Shown: positions 10,723 through 22,602, numbered from the stretch's first letter. The stretch: 64,000 nt of DNA from Thinopyrum elongatum (GCA_011799875.1 CM022302.1:200428086-200492085), one strand, 5' to 3'. The notes: a model not told the origin generated them from the sequence alone. Numbers and translations: made by a program.

Positions 10723-11165
10723 TTTCGGCCTCCTATTGACCGAAAATGTGCTCTTCGGCCTTCCAGAGGCCGACGGGGCCATATATTTGTGAATTATGAG
10801 TTAGGTCATATATTTTTTGATTTTGTTATAGAAACATCATATTTGTGTTGATCGGGTGGATTTAAATGTGCAGTTGTTTCGTCGCTGCGAGGGTGTGGTG
10901 TTAGACGACCTCCCCGTGTGTTCGACGAGCTCCGCCCCTGTGTTAGTGGGTGAGCACAAATGACATCTCTTCCTCCCCTCTTCATTTGCTCTGTTCCGGT
11001 CTTTGTGCCGATGAAACTTGCTAGCTATAAGTGTCTTCAATCATTAGTATGCGTGACCACTATGCGTCTCCCGTTCAAAAGGGTTACATCTATAGATATG
11101 CATGCATTTGCATATTTATAACCGTGATTCTTTTGAATTTTCCAATGCTATCCATGGACAGCCCA

Positions 11166-11373
11166 AGTATGTGTAGATTGGGTTCGTTTTCCCATATGCT
11201 CTACTCCGGATCCGATGCAGAGTTTTGTCAGTGCCTCCCTGTTGTTCTCCGGGTACACATCCTCTCTGCTTATTACCGAGACATGTATCAGGAGAACAAC
11301 TGGGAGGTGCTGCCGAAATTTTGCATCGGATCCAGAGCAGAGCATGGGAAAACGAACCCAATCTACACATACT
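11166..11373. repeat. Long imperfect inverted repeat (hairpin) inside the CACTA
   Basis: The left arm 11166-11250 (AGTATGTGTAGATTGGGTTC ... GTTGTTCTCC) pairs with the right arm 11291-11373 (GGAGAACAACTGGG ... ATCTACACATACT), leaving a loop of about 40 bases. The arms are about 84 bp with scattered mismatches. It lies 140 bp upstream of the transposase start. Transcription through it would give a foldback RNA of a size that dicer-like enzymes can process. The ORFs on both strands here simply reflect the symmetry. Confidence 0.88.
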
Positions 11374-11511
11374 CGGGTGGGATTACGACCTATCTTTACC
11401 TATTAGTGTCTAGGTTGCATGGACGTAATAAAACTGACAAACTCCATTAACTGATGGATATGGTTTGCTGAATTATGCATATATTTCTTGTGTGTCCAGT
11501 AGCTAGGCAAT

Positions 11512-14500
11512 ATGAGTGATCGTGCGTGGATGTACACCGGTCACACTAGGCAGGAAGACATGACCGATGAATGGTTAACAAAAACCAAGGGGTTTGTGAG
11601 AGCGGCATTTGCAAATGGTCAGAGAAAAAGCTGGTGCCCCTGTGTCCGGTGCGACAACTATCATAGGAGGAACGAGCCTGAAATGAGTAAACACCTGCAG
11701 AAGTTTGGTTTTACGCCTGGTTATACGGTCTGGACATTTCATGGTGAGTCTGCCCAACGTGCCAGAGCCGAGGTGGTTCGTCGTCGCGCCGACGAGCATG
11801 GTACCGGGATGGAAGACATGGTGCAAAACTTTGATGATGCTCGGGACTCGAACGATGAGATGGAGGAATCTGCAAAGGCCTTCAATGAAATGTTGGAGTC
11901 TTCAAAATGTCCTCTCCACGAGCACACTGAGCTTTGTCAGCTGGATGCCATCTCACAAATAATGGCTCTGAAGGCTCAATTCAACTTGGGCAGAGAATGC
12001 TACGACACGATGATGACGTTATTTGGACGTTTTCTACCCAAAGGCCATGTACTACCTGCAAACCTGTACCAGTCAGACAAAATCCTCCATGCTCTTAAGA
12101 TGCCCTGTGAGAAGATACATGCCTGTGAGAAAGGATGTGCCTTATTTAGGCTTCAGTATGCGAACTTGAACTATTGTCCCATTTGCAAGTCATCCAGGTA
12201 TGTTGTGGTAGACAACGGTATGGGTGAGAAGACGCATACCAAAATACCCGTTAATGTTCTTCGGTATATGCCAATCGTGCCAAGACTTCAACGTCTTTTC
12301 ATTGTCGAAGAGACGGCCAGACAGATGACATGGCACAAAACGGGCAAAAGAACCCAACTAGATGCAGATGGGAATCTGATGATGGTGCACACATCGGATG
12401 GTGAGGCGTGGAAGCGGTTCGATGCATTACATAAGGAAAAAGTGGCAGATCCAAGGCATCCTCGAGTCGCCATCAGCACAGATGGGTTCAGTGTGTTTGG
12501 TCTGACGGCAGCCCAATATAGTTGTTGGCCCGTATTTGTCATTCCACTCAATCCCCCCGGACAGATAATGCAAAGAAAGAACATTTTCCTGACGTTGATA
12601 ATTCCAGGGCCCAACTATCCAGGGAAGAATATGAATGTGTACATGCAGCCGCTTAAGGACGAATTGCAAGAAGCTTGGGATAATGGGTTCAAGACATACG
12701 ACGCCTTTAGCAAACAGAACTTCATAATGCGTGTCTGTACTCGATGCATGACTTGCTGGCGTATGCGCTATTCGTTGGCTGGTGTGTGCATGGAAGGTTC
12801 CCATGCCCCACATGCAAGGCAACTCTTGAGTTTCATTGGCTTTAGGCCGGTCGCAAGTTTTCTTGCTTCGACTTGCATAGATAGTTCCTGGATCCTCGCC
12901 ATAAGTTCAGGAAAGACAAGAAGAACTTCATCAAAGGTAGAGTTGTCAAAAACTCTGCACCACCTGCGTTGACAGGCCAAGAGACCCTGGATCAGTTAAA
13001 CGCTCTTGAGCCAGATCCAGAGCTTCTAGGGTATTTCAAGGGGTATAATTCGAAACACGCCTGGACTCACAAGACATGCTTGTGGGATCTGCCTTACTTC
13101 AAAGACCTCCTTTGCCTACACAACATCGACGTGATGCACACTGAAAAGAATATCGCCGAGGCACTTTTTGGTACATTGTTCGGCATAGAGGGGAAGTTAA
13201 AGGATAATACTAAGGCTAGAGTCGATCAGGAGGCTCTATGTGATAGACCGTTACAAAACATGCAAGAACCGAAAGGAAAGTAGAACTGGACAAAGCCAAA
13301 GGCATGGTTCAATCCTGGAAGGCCAGCTATGAGGGAAATTATCTTGTGGGTGAAAATGCAGTTGATGTTCCCCGATGGGTATGCAGCGAATCTAAAGAGG
13401 GGAGCGAGTCTTGAAAAATTGAAAATATTTGGTCTCAAAAGTCATGATTGGCACATATCTGTTGAGCGGGTAATGCCGGTGATGTTGCGTGGCTTCATCC
13501 CTGAGGATGAATGCCTAGTACTGGCAGAGCTGAGCTATTTCTCTTGTGTTCTTTGTGCGAAAGAACTATCACCTGGCCTGCTAGAAGAAATGGAAGAGTT
13601 GGCATCGGAGTTGATCTGCAAGTTAGAGAAGATCTTTCCACCGGGCTTCTTTAATCCAATGCAACACTTGATTTTGCATCTCCCGACAGAGGCAAGATTG
13701 GGGGGGGGGGGGCGTGCAAAATTGTTTGTGCTACGCAACTGAGAGGATGTAGAAGACGCTTCGAGCAAAATGTAAAAATAAACATAGAATTGAAGCATCG
13801 ATGGCCGAGGCATTCATTACTGAGGAGGCGGCAAACTTCGTGACAGCATACTACGAAGCCAAAAATCGTCATTTGCATAATCTGAAGCCTCGGTACAATG
13901 CTGGCGACCCTAAAAAGGGTGGATCCAACCTCATGCTATTCAAAGGGAATCTTGCACCAGCCGGTGCTTCTAATTCCTTATCGTTGGATGTCGAAGAATG
14001 GCGGACCATTTCGCTGTATATCTTCAACAACCTAACAGAAGTGTGGTCGAACATCGAATAAGTTCTCGGTACGTTGTTTTGCAACTTCTAATTCCTTTGA
14101 ACTGCTCTTATTCGCGGATATTTGATATAGTCGATACGTCGCCAAATTCTCGTATAGAGCGGTGATCCAAAAGGATTCCGTCGAAGAGTATGAGCTTCTG
14201 GCAAAGCATGGAGGCGGCTATCCCGGTTTCATCTCGTGGTTCAAACAAACGGTAATTTCCATTAGACCATTTCATTTCTTCGGCTAATTTGTGGCTAATG
14301 CAACAATCCTTTCGTATTAAACTTGTAGGCTAATTCAGAGTTTATGGACGCCGAATTGAGACAAGTCGCTAATGGTTTTGACTTTAAGGTCTGTTCATTT
14401 GACAAATACGACATCAACGGGTATCACTTTCGTACCTATGGCAAAGAGCTATCTATGGCCGACCGAAAGTCTACAAATTGTTGTGTCTATGCTATCGGCG

Positions 14501-14928
14501 AAGGAGATACCGAGTATTATGGAAGAGTTGAAGCAATTTATGAACTTCAATTCTATGGTGTAAACCCACCAAACGTCGTAGTCTTCTAATGTTATTGGTT
14601 CCAGCCGAAGGAGACTAGAAGGACTCATGAACATATAGGGCTAGTCAAAATCAAACAAAGCACCCATTTGGATGTTCCCGATGTCTATATTACGGCTCAA
14701 CAGGCAACCCAAGTTTTCTATCTACCGTGGGCCTATCAAAGTGATCCAAATCTCAAAGGTTGGGATGTCGTTTATGAAGTGCCGCCACGTGTTAGACCAC
14801 CTCCCCCCAATGAAGACGATTATGAACCTCACATTAACCCAGACACATATGAAGGAGAATTCTTCCAAGAAACATGTCTTTCCAAAAAAATGTTTCAAGA
14901 ACCGCTCTACTTCACCCCAGAATATTGA
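11512..14928 (+). pseudogene. TNPD/TNP2-like CACTA transposase, frameshifted
   Basis: This is the catalytic CACTA transposase, which binds and cuts element ends. The start ATG at 11512 opens MSDRAWMYTGHTRQEDMTDE, and the N-terminal transposase-associated domain has WCPCVRCDNYH with later HLQKFGFTPGYTVWTFHGE. The central TNP2 region includes NLNYCPICKSSRY, KRFDALHKEKVADPRHPRVA and ISTDGFSVFGL, with LIIPGPNYPGKNMNVYMQPL after it. The frame is lost near 12730; the correct continuation (YSMHDLLAYALFVGWCVHGR) is in another frame and has two stops before 12960. It resumes at 12969-13742 (HNIDVMHTEKNIAEALFGTL), with a stop at 13281-13283 and a poly-G run near 13700 that shifts frame again. Later pieces, 13801-14061, 14344-14589 and 14668-14928, look like C-terminal DUF4218/DUF4216-type segments partly separated by introns. 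Confidence 0.88.
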
Positions 14929-15315
14929 AGTAGACGGCGACAGTGAATCTGACTTCACCCCTGAGCCGGAACAAGAAGAGCCGAAACAAGAAGAGCCAGA
15001 ACAAGAAGAGGTTACTGCTGCAGATGACCGATCAATGCTTGATCGATTATGTAAAGGAGGCCTTCCACATGTTGATGCATTTATTGATGATGATGATGAG
15101 CACGTCATTACTGATAGTGATGATGATGATGCATTTACTGATCCCGGAGCATATATAGACGATGAAGAGTAATATTAGTAATGTTAGGTATTCAATTTTT
15201 TATTATGTTCATGATGATGATACACTTAAATTATATACATATTATTCATGTCAGGTATTCAATTTTTTATGTTGTACTAATTTCATTTACTCTTTGTCAT
15301 TGCAGGTGTTGACAG
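14929..15315 (+). other. Acidic tail and spacer between the two CACTA genes
   Basis: Glu-rich repeats (EPEQEEPKQEEPEQEE type) and Asp runs from GATGAT triplets are read at 14940-15172 in a frame shifted from the preceding transposase segment. They end in a stop near 15170 and probably belong to the transposase C-terminus. The remaining 140 bp to the second gene is AT-rich and has a TGCAG acceptor-like site at 15301-15305, just before the next ATG. Confidence 0.55.
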
Positions 15316-18300
15316 ATGGTGGGCGCGGGTCGAGAGCGCTCCAAGCCTCCTTCCTCGGCGCGTGCTGGGAGGGGTGCTTCCATTCCACCCCAGCACCGCC
15401 GGAGAGCGCTGCTAGACAGTATGCAGACACCACCGGCGGGCGCTTCTTCTTCGGCCGGGAGAGGTCGGGGGAGGACGAAGAGGGGTGCTAGAGGTGGACG
15501 TGGCGGCGGGAGAGGTAGGAAGGCTGCTACGCCTTCCTCGCCGCCACCCCCAGCTGATTCACCCGACCATAGGACTGCTCCGTCTGAGGTGGACCCATCT
15601 GACATGGACCCATCTCGGACTCTGGTCCACGAGCCTCGGGCCAATGAGCCTCAGGTCACCGAGCCTTCGCCCCATGAGACTCTGGTCCCGGAGTCTTCAT
15701 CCCACGAGACTCTGGTCCCAGAGTCTTCGTCCCACGAGACTCCGGAGGCTAGTGGCCATGCTGATGGTGGCGAGAACAGCTTTTCTGATGATAGCTATAG
15801 CGAGGGCGAGCTGGTTGAGGGGGGCAAGGTCTACCAGCATGGTGGTACAAAGCTCCTACTCGTGCCGGCGACCCGCGAGCAGAGGTGGTTGATTGCACCT
15901 AATGGGGAGAAGTAAGTGCATTTACTCTTTTTTAACCTTTTGCCTTCACGTTTCTTCAAATTAATATCTAATGCGTTTGCCTTGTCATACTTCAGGGGTT
16001 GGAAACACGCCCCTGGTGTCCGCAGGCCCAACCAGGTCCTTGGTGTGCTTTGCCGGCAGCACTTCCCGGGGTGGGTCACATTGCCTGGTGAGGGTCAGGT
16101 TCCACAGCTAGTACTGAGCTGGGAGCTATACTTGGCTGCCCCGGCCCCGCCGGAGGAGAGGGTCGACGGTTTCTTTTGCGAGACGGTGGCCAACATTGTG
16201 TTCCGGAGGTTTTGGGTAATTTCTCCTTTACAGAATTAAAAATCAACAGTACCTAGTGATTGTACTAATCAGTGTTGTCTTGTTTGATTACAGACCTTCT
16301 ACAGGTGTCTTGAGGGACAGGAGGAGGCCGTGGCTATGGTTGTCGAAGCCGAGTGCAAGCGCCTACTTCAGAACTTACGGCACGAGGCTCGGGTGCTGGC
16401 TGTTCGAGACTACTACGCCTCGACTGGTATTAAGAGGTCCAAGAAGAAGTGTCATGGCAAGTTTCTGAGTAAGGAGAAGTACATGAAGGTAATTACCTAT
16501 TCTTAAGGCCTTGTACTTAGGTTCCTTGATTTGATTCGTAGGCGTAGCGCTGAAATTTCTCTTGACTAACTTAGGTGCCGCCGAGATGGTGTGCGGATAG
16601 GATGGACTGTTTGGAGGCGTTGGTGGATGAGTGGTGCTCTCCCCAATGGCTAGCCGTCCACAACAAGGCCAAGGATAAGCGTGCCCAAATGGTTGGTGTG
16701 GCACACCATCAAGGGAGCTGCAACCTATATGAGTACGGGGATAACTGGGTATGTGGTTTGCTTCATGATTCATGCAATTTCATTCTTCTTGCTAGCTTGA
16801 GCCTTTAACTAATATTTTGTTCCTCTCTTTTAGGGGCGACACAACAAGAAAGAGGTGCCGGGGGTGTTCGACCTCTATGCCATGGCCCATACTGCCCCAT
16901 ACAAGAAGGCCAAGGCATTCTCTGAGTCTGACCTCGATCATCCAGAGAGCTTCACAAACATCTCCTCCCACCACAAGCTCGTGAAGTACAAAGACGAGGG
17001 GAAGACGAGGAAAGGGGAGGACTTTAACCCGAGCCAGAATCCTTTTGATACAGAGCTGGTGATGATATCTGGTGGCGGGAGGTACCATGGCTCGATAGCC
17101 ATTGGGGATGGACTGATACATTGTCCTAGCACTCTCCCGGAGATCAAGAAGCGGCAGACAAGCTCCGATCCTGAGATAAGGCCTCGTCCATGGCCAATGG
17201 AGCTCGCCATCGAGGTTAGTTATACGGACTCAGATACCTTTCCTCCATTACATTGTGTGTGCGGCTGTCGATGATTACAATGCTAACGAGGAGTGGTGTT
17301 GCAGGTTGTTCTTGAGAAAGAGAGAGTGAACACCCAGGCGCTTCTGGCGGAGGCAAATAGGCAGGCAGCGGAGAGGGAGAGGGACCTGGAGGAGAGGACT
17401 GCTAAGCTGTTGGAGGAGGAGAGGAACCGGAACGATGCGTCTCACCGGGCCCTATACGAGCTCCTCGTGGTAAGTTTCTCCTGCATAGTAGCCAAATCAT
17501 GCACGTAATGTTCGTTTCATTACTAACTAATATGACTGACTCGTGAAAACCAAATGTGCAGTCTGTATGCCAGGCCAACGGTCAGACCCCTCCGCCGACC
17601 TCCCGACAAGCATCGACCGATCCTTCTCCGTCTACCACTGGCGCAACCGCTCCTTCACCTCCGTGATGACGGTAAGTTTTCCCAAGTGTTTGGCTTAACA
17701 AATGCATACTTAGCTTAAGAAATGACCAATTTAGCTCCAAAATGACCTATACTTAGCTTATTTTCCTGGAAAATGACATAATAACCTTACATAGCTCCAA
17801 AATGACCTATTTTACCTAGGTTAGCTCTAAAATGACCTATACTTAGCATTTTTTCCTCCAAAATGACTTAATATGCTTAGTTAGCTAAAAAATGGCATAA
17901 CTACCTAGGATAGCTCAATAATGACCTAAACTTAGCTTAGCTAATTCATTTATGACATAATTAGCTTACTTAGGTAAAAAATGGCATAATTACCTTGGTT
18001 TAGCTCCAAAATGAATAAATATGCTTAGTTAGCTCAAAAATGGCATAACTACCTAGGTAAGCTCAAAAATGACCTATACTTAGCTTATTTAGTTCATTTA
18101 TGACATACTTAGCATACTTAGGTCAAAAATGGCATAATAATCTTGGTTACCTCCAAAATGACATATACTTAGCTTATTTTCCTCGAAAATGACATAATAA
18201 CCTTACTTAGCTCCAAAATGACCTATTTACCTAGGTTAGCTCTGAAATGACCTACACTTAGCATTTTTTCCTCCAAAATGACTTAATATGCTTAGTTAGC

Positions 18301-18556
18301 TAAAAAATGGCATAATTACCTAGGTTACCTTAGTTGTTAGAAGAAGAAGATAAAGAACAGGAGAAAAAGAAAGAGAAGAAAAATTCTTCTTCTTCTTCTT
18401 CTTCTTCTTCTTCTTCTTTTTCTTCTTCTTCTTCTTCTTCTTCTTCTAACTTTCTTCTTTCCCAATTTGCAGATTTGCTTTAGATCATGGAAACTTGCGT
18501 TGATGGAGTCTACTCTTCTCCTAGTCCTTCCTTTTTGTTTTGATTTTGTAGGATGA
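15316..18556 (+). CDS. Second CACTA gene, putative En/Spm-type DNA-binding protein, 7-8 exons
   Basis: Exons inferred from clean GT-AG junctions that keep frame: 15316-15911, 15996-16215, 16294-16488, 16575-16748, 16834-17214, 17305-17469 and 17562-17668, with a tentative last exon 18473-18556. The N-terminus is low complexity and basic (RGRGRTKRGARGGRGGGRGR), followed by Pro/Ser/Glu repeats. The middle has GWKHAPGVRRPNQVLGVLCR, a DYYASTGIKRSKKKCHGK segment, and WCSPQWLAVHNKAKDKRAQM, which is the plant transposase (Ptta/En/Spm) pattern. Exon 6 is a predicted coiled coil (LEKERVNTQALLAEANRQ...). No stop or frameshift was seen through exon 7. By analogy with TNPA it may bind the subterminal repeats. 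The end is uncertain because the intron after exon 7 contains a repeat array. Confidence 0.78.
17690..18335. repeat. Nested repeat array in the last intron of the second CACTA gene
   Basis: Short phrases such as AGCTCCAAAATGACCTATAC and AAAATGGCATAACTACCTAG recur throughout. A block of about 160 bp at 17752-17912 is repeated at 18168-18325 with few changes, giving higher-order structure with an offset near 416 bp. Confidence 0.88.
18389..18447. repeat. (TTC)n microsatellite
   Basis: About 59 bp of TTC triplets with one short T-rich interruption. It precedes a possible intron acceptor (CCCAATTTGCAG ending at 18472). Confidence 0.92.
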
Positions 18557-18755
18557 ACAATGTGAAACTTGCTACCTATATATGTATGTATGGATGAAAC
18601 CATTGTATGCTTGTTGTTGGATATGTTGGCTTAATTGTTGGATATGTTGGCTATATATATGTGTTGGATATGGACTTTTGACTTGGTATGTATATGTGTT
18701 GGATGATCATATCCATATGGCAGGGATATGTATGCTTGTTGAAAGTATTTTAAAA

Positions 18756-18758
<3 letters not shown>

Positions 18759-18799
<41 letters not shown>
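18759..18799. repeat. (TA)n microsatellite
   Basis: About 40 bp of alternating AT near the right subterminal region of the CACTA. Confidence 0.95.
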
Positions 18800-18800
<1 letters not shown>

Positions 18801-18840
18801 GTGAAATTGATTGAATTTAAGAAAAAACCAGAATTAACAG

Positions 18841-19355
18841 GGGCAATACAGGCACTTTGCCATCTGCTGGCGGACGGCAAACCTCTTTGCCGTTTGCTGG
18901 CAGACGGCAAAGCTGCCATGTGGTAGCTACCTGTGCAACCTAGGGGGTACTGGGCTGGCCTATTTGGAAACTTTGTCGTCTGCTGGCAGACGGCAAAGAT
19001 GCAAAGGTCTTTGCCGTCTGCTAGCAGACGGCATAGCAAGCCACATGGCAGCTACGGAGGGGCACCTGGGATGGCCTATTTAGAGCAGACGGCAAAGCAC
19101 ACCGTTAACTGCTAACAGACCTAACCCTACCCCTCTGCCGTCCATCCCCTTTGCCGTCTGCTTGCCCTGGATGGCTGACGGCAAACTTCTTTACCGTCCG
19201 CTTTATTAAAGCAGACGGCAAAGCAGCCCTTTGCCGTAGTTCATTCAGCCGGACATGGGGCCGTCAGCTAGCTAATGGCAAAGGCCTTTGCCGTCCGCTA
19301 GTCATGCCGTTGCCGTCAGCCATGGTAGACGGCAAAGTGCCTGATTCCTATAGTG
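18841..19355. repeat. Right subterminal and terminal repeats of the CACTA element
   Basis: Eight or more TTTGCCGTCTGC/GCAGACGGCAAAG copies occur in both orientations, several as palindromes (for example 19009-19032). The element ends GATTCCTATAGTG at 19355, followed by the target duplication aat. Confidence 0.9.
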
Positions 19356-20801
19356 AATGGCCAGAAAGAGGAGGAAACTGGACTCCGGCAAGCCTCTCCC
19401 GGCAGAGCTTCCTGAAGCCCTCGGCAAAGAGCTTGGCGGGAACAACTCCCCTTCACTCGGTGAGCAGCACCCTCCCGCCGAACTACCAGTCTCTGCGGTT
19501 AAGGCATGCACTCCCGTGAACGAGGAGGTGCCACTGATCCTTGTTGTCGAGCCTCAGGCTCCAACTTGGGCACGGCACATAGTCCATTACCTCCAAACAA
19601 GAGAACTTCCCGAAGAGCAAGAAGAAGCTGAAAGAGTAGCCCGGAGGGCCAGTATGTATCAGTTCGTCAACAACATGCCATATAGAAGGAGGCCCAATGG
19701 TGTGAAATTGAAGTGCATTTGTCGGGAAGAAGGGAAGGAACTGTTGGCAGAGGTACACAAAGGCATGTGTGGCTCCCATATTGGATCAAGGGCCCTGGTT
19801 GGAAAAGCTTTCCGATAGGGTTTTTACTGGCCCACGGCCCTCCAAGAGGCAATTGAGCTAGTCACCAGATGTGAAGCCTGCCAGTTCCACTCCAAGAATA
19901 TCCATCAGCCTGCTCAAGCTCTCTAGACGATCCCTTTGTCGTGGCCATTTTCGGTCTGGGGGCTCGACATCTTGGGCCCCTTCCCCCATGCTACCGGGGG
20001 CTTTGAATTCTTGTACGTTGCAATCGACAAGTTTACAAAGTGGCCGGAAGTGGAGCCTGTGAGGAAGGTGACCGCACAGTCAGCTATCAAGTTCTTGAAA
20101 GGATTGGTGTGCCGTTTCGGAGTACCCACCAGAGTCATCACTGACAATGGCACCCAATTCACAAGCCGTGCCTTCACGCAATACGTTCATGCCCTCGGAA
20201 GCAAGGTCTCGTTTGCCTCTATTGCTCATCCCAGAAGCAACGGACAAGCTGAGAGGGCGAACGCTAAAGTGTTGCGAGGACTCAAGACAAGAACATTTGA
20301 TAGGCTGCAGAAATGTGGCAGGCAATGGATTGGCGAGCTACCGGTGGTTCTTTGGTCCCTCCGTACGACACCAGATCGAGCTACCGGCCAGACTCCATTC
20401 TCCCTAGTCTATGGGGCAGAAGCAATGATCCCCACAGAACTCATATACGGGTCACCTCGAGTACTTGCCTACGATGAAGTAGCACAAGAACAGCACCGGC
20501 GTGATGACGCTGTGCTACTTGAGGAGAACCATCTCCGGGCTGCTACGGTGCTGCACGCTACCAGCAAGCCGTGCGTCGCTATCACAGCTGCAGGGTTCAT
20601 GCCCGGAGCCTTGAGGAATGCGACCTTGTCCTTAGACGCGTTCAGTCCGCCAAGGGTACAAACAAGTTGATGCCGAAGTGGGAAGGCCCTTACCGGGTAG
20701 TATGAGTCACCAGACCTTGCGCAGTCCATCTGGAGACCGGGGATGGCATTCAGTTGCAAAACTCATGGAACATTGAGCATCTCTGTAAGTTCTACCCGTA
20801 A
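19356..20801 (+). pseudogene. Integrase of the plus-strand Tat-like element
   Basis: The pol frame resumes after the CACTA at MARKRRKLDSGKPLPAELPE. The zinc-binding region (HKGMCGSHIGSRALVGKAFR) ends in a stop at 19816-19818 and continues GFYWPTALQEAIELVTRCEA. Another stop follows QPAQAL near 19924. The catalytic core is WGLDILGPFPHATGGFEF, VITDNGTQFTSRAF and SNGQAERANAK; the Asp-Asp-Glu residues are all present. The frame shifts near 20550, so the GPY-type tail is read in another frame (KWEGPYRV near 20677-20700) and ends FYP-stop at 20799-20801. It carries out cDNA insertion in intact relatives; this copy is dead. Confidence 0.88.
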
Positions 20802-21942
20802 GGCACGGCTGTCGGGCCCTTCCCGGCAGCCACCCTTTTGTACAAGCCTTGCCGATGTTGCATGAGACCCTTTGTACAAAGCCAGGCGCAGACCCTGAGC
20901 AACAGAAAATAAATGAAGCGCTGGGGGCCCCAAAAACTTGCATGCATGCATGAGCATAGCATGATCATGTAGATCAGGGCATATGTAGCATTGTTTTCCT
21001 CTGCACTAAGTTGCAGGGTTCTTGCCGTGGACCCGGTCCCGAAGAGAAGAAATGAAGACAAGCCTACATATCGGTCCCCGATAAGACAAACAGATAAGTT
21101 CTTTCTTATCCATACTTGTTCTGTAAGGTGAAAACTTGTGCATATGAAAACCTCGTCACCTTTAAAGCATAGGTGCTCCCATCCTGTGTCCCGAACATTG
21201 CTTCGGTCAAGGTGGTTGTAGTGGCCTTTGACAGAGGAGGTTTGACGAGGAGCTGGTCCCTTTCCGTAGTTTTGTGCCTGGCAGGCCAAGCCTCGTGGCA
21301 ACAAACGAAAGGCACCGGCAAGATAGCTTGCCAGAGAAAACTTGTTTACTTAAACGTATAGAGGCATCCCACCTCTGCATGGACATGGTACATGCACAAG
21401 TACCCGGCAAGGCTTGTCTTTTTTCATTAATATGCGGATAAGCAAGTACAGATCTTACAGGGCACAAACATGGATAAAAAAAAGATTACATATTTTAGAC
21501 TAAAATTTGGCGAGTGCCTACATATTTTAGACTAAAAAAAGATAAGTGCCCCGTAATCCCTCTCTTGTCCCTCTCCTCCTAGGAACTACAACGGGAGGTG
21601 AAGAGGGCAAAAGGAGCGCCTGGGCAGAAGCCCAACCTGACCTCGTCAGAACCCGCGAGGCAGAGTCTGACAAGATCGAGAGGGCGCGGGCGAAGGTGAT
21701 GGTGAAGAGAGTGGCGGAGACGACCTCCTGGTCACCGCCACCAGGGCCAGCAGGACGCGGCAGGGCGAACGAAGCCGGAGCCCACGAGGAAGCCTGCCGG
21801 GGCCCAGCTGGAAGGCTGCTGGAGGAGCCAGAGACACCATCCACACCTCCACATCTAACTCCCCGGCAAATTGCCTTGCCGGAGAGGAGATGCAGGTGCA
21901 GATGGTGGTGCTGCCGCCTGACGGTGATGGTGCGGCTAGAGT
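20802..21942. other. Post-pol spacer of the plus-strand Tat-like element
   Basis: No plus-strand gene is supported. The stretch contains short CATGCATGCA runs and ACATATTTTAGACTAAA repeated twice around 21485-21540. Antisense frames of 21527-21946 are Arg/Ser/Pro rich and probably form the 3' part or untranslated end of the antisense transcript described at 21943-22602. Confidence 0.55.
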
Positions 21943-22602
21943 TCAACCGGAGTCGGAGCCGTCGTCCTCCCCGTCAGCGCCGTTGTCATCGCTGTCACTG
22001 TCCTCCTGGTCACTATCACTCGAGGAGGAGCTTTCGCCGTCGATCGAGCTCTCCGCGCAACACCCTAAGCGAGCACCCGAGCGTCCGAAGAACTTAACGG
22101 AGAGCAGGGTGGCGTCCATTAACTTGAAATGGAGGACGTGCCTGGCCGCCAAGCTGTGGGCATGATCAAAGGTCTTCCAACCGCGCTGGAGAACCATGAC
22201 ATGAGGAGCGGGGAACTCCACGTCCGCCCGCATGCTGCCATTACAGCAGCCCCTCATGTGCAGCCTCAGCCCCGGCGGCTGCTCAACTTCCATCACTCTT
22301 GCAAATGGAGTGGGGAGCCGAAGCCGGCTGCGAGGAGGCCCTCATAGCTTGACAATAAACTCTAGCAGCTGGTTCCCAACGTGGCCTTCGTTCGGGTCCT
22401 GGACGGCCGGAGGAGGTGCGATCAGCGCACCGCCCCGTCCTCTTCGACCCCGAGCACCGTGACGGCCGCGTCCCCATCCTCTCCCGCCTCCCCTCATAGC
22501 AGGCTCAGCTCCCGCGTCCCCGATAGGAGGAGGGAGGCGCTGTCGAGCAGAAGCCCTCGTCGCCGCCACTGGAGTGCCACCATGACCTCTCCCCCTCACC
22601 AT
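21943..22602 (-). pseudogene. Antisense gene between pol and 3' LTR with a B3-like DNA-binding domain, one in-frame stop
   Basis: The antisense ATG at 22602 begins MVRGRGHGGTPVAATRASAR, a basic Gly/Arg-rich N-terminus. After VGNQLLEFIVKL there is a single TGA at 22342-22344, then GPPRSRLRLPTPFARVMEVE and RADVEFPAPHVMVLQRGWKT, FDHAHSLAARHVLHFKLMD, LLSVKFFGRSG, and an acidic Ser/Asp tail to a stop at 21943. The LRLPTPFA, GWKTF, L-x5-HVLHFKL and VKFFGRSG succession matches the B3 plant transcription-factor fold (compare IPKKFA, GWKEF, GDFLVF, VKIF). The TGA could come from CGA by CpG decay. Tat-lineage elements are known to carry extra frames here, sometimes antisense; a B3-like content is my inference. 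About 220 codons. Confidence 0.7.

Larger units (their letters stand above)
9123..19355 (+). mobile_element. CACTA (En/Spm-type) DNA transposon, 10,233 bp, both ends and target duplication present
   Basis: The element starts CACTACTGGAATC and ends GATTCCTATAGTG; the termini match at 11 of 13 positions as inverted repeats. The 3-bp target duplication is aat at 9120-9122 and 19356-19358. Removing the insert plus one aat restores the open pol frame of the host retrotransposon (…SPIT + MARKRRK…), which proves the boundaries. It carries two plus-strand genes in the usual CACTA order: a TNPD/TNP2-like transposase (11512-14928, broken) and a second multi-exon gene (15316-18556). Both ends carry arrays of a palindromic TTTGCCGTCTGC/GGCAGACGGCAAA motif. 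The broken transposase means it would need help from another copy to move. Confidence 0.95.

Noticed and set aside
10198..10782. Long minus-strand frames rich in Phe, Leu and Ser
   Set aside because: They translate an AAG/TTC microsatellite, with no domain or start context.
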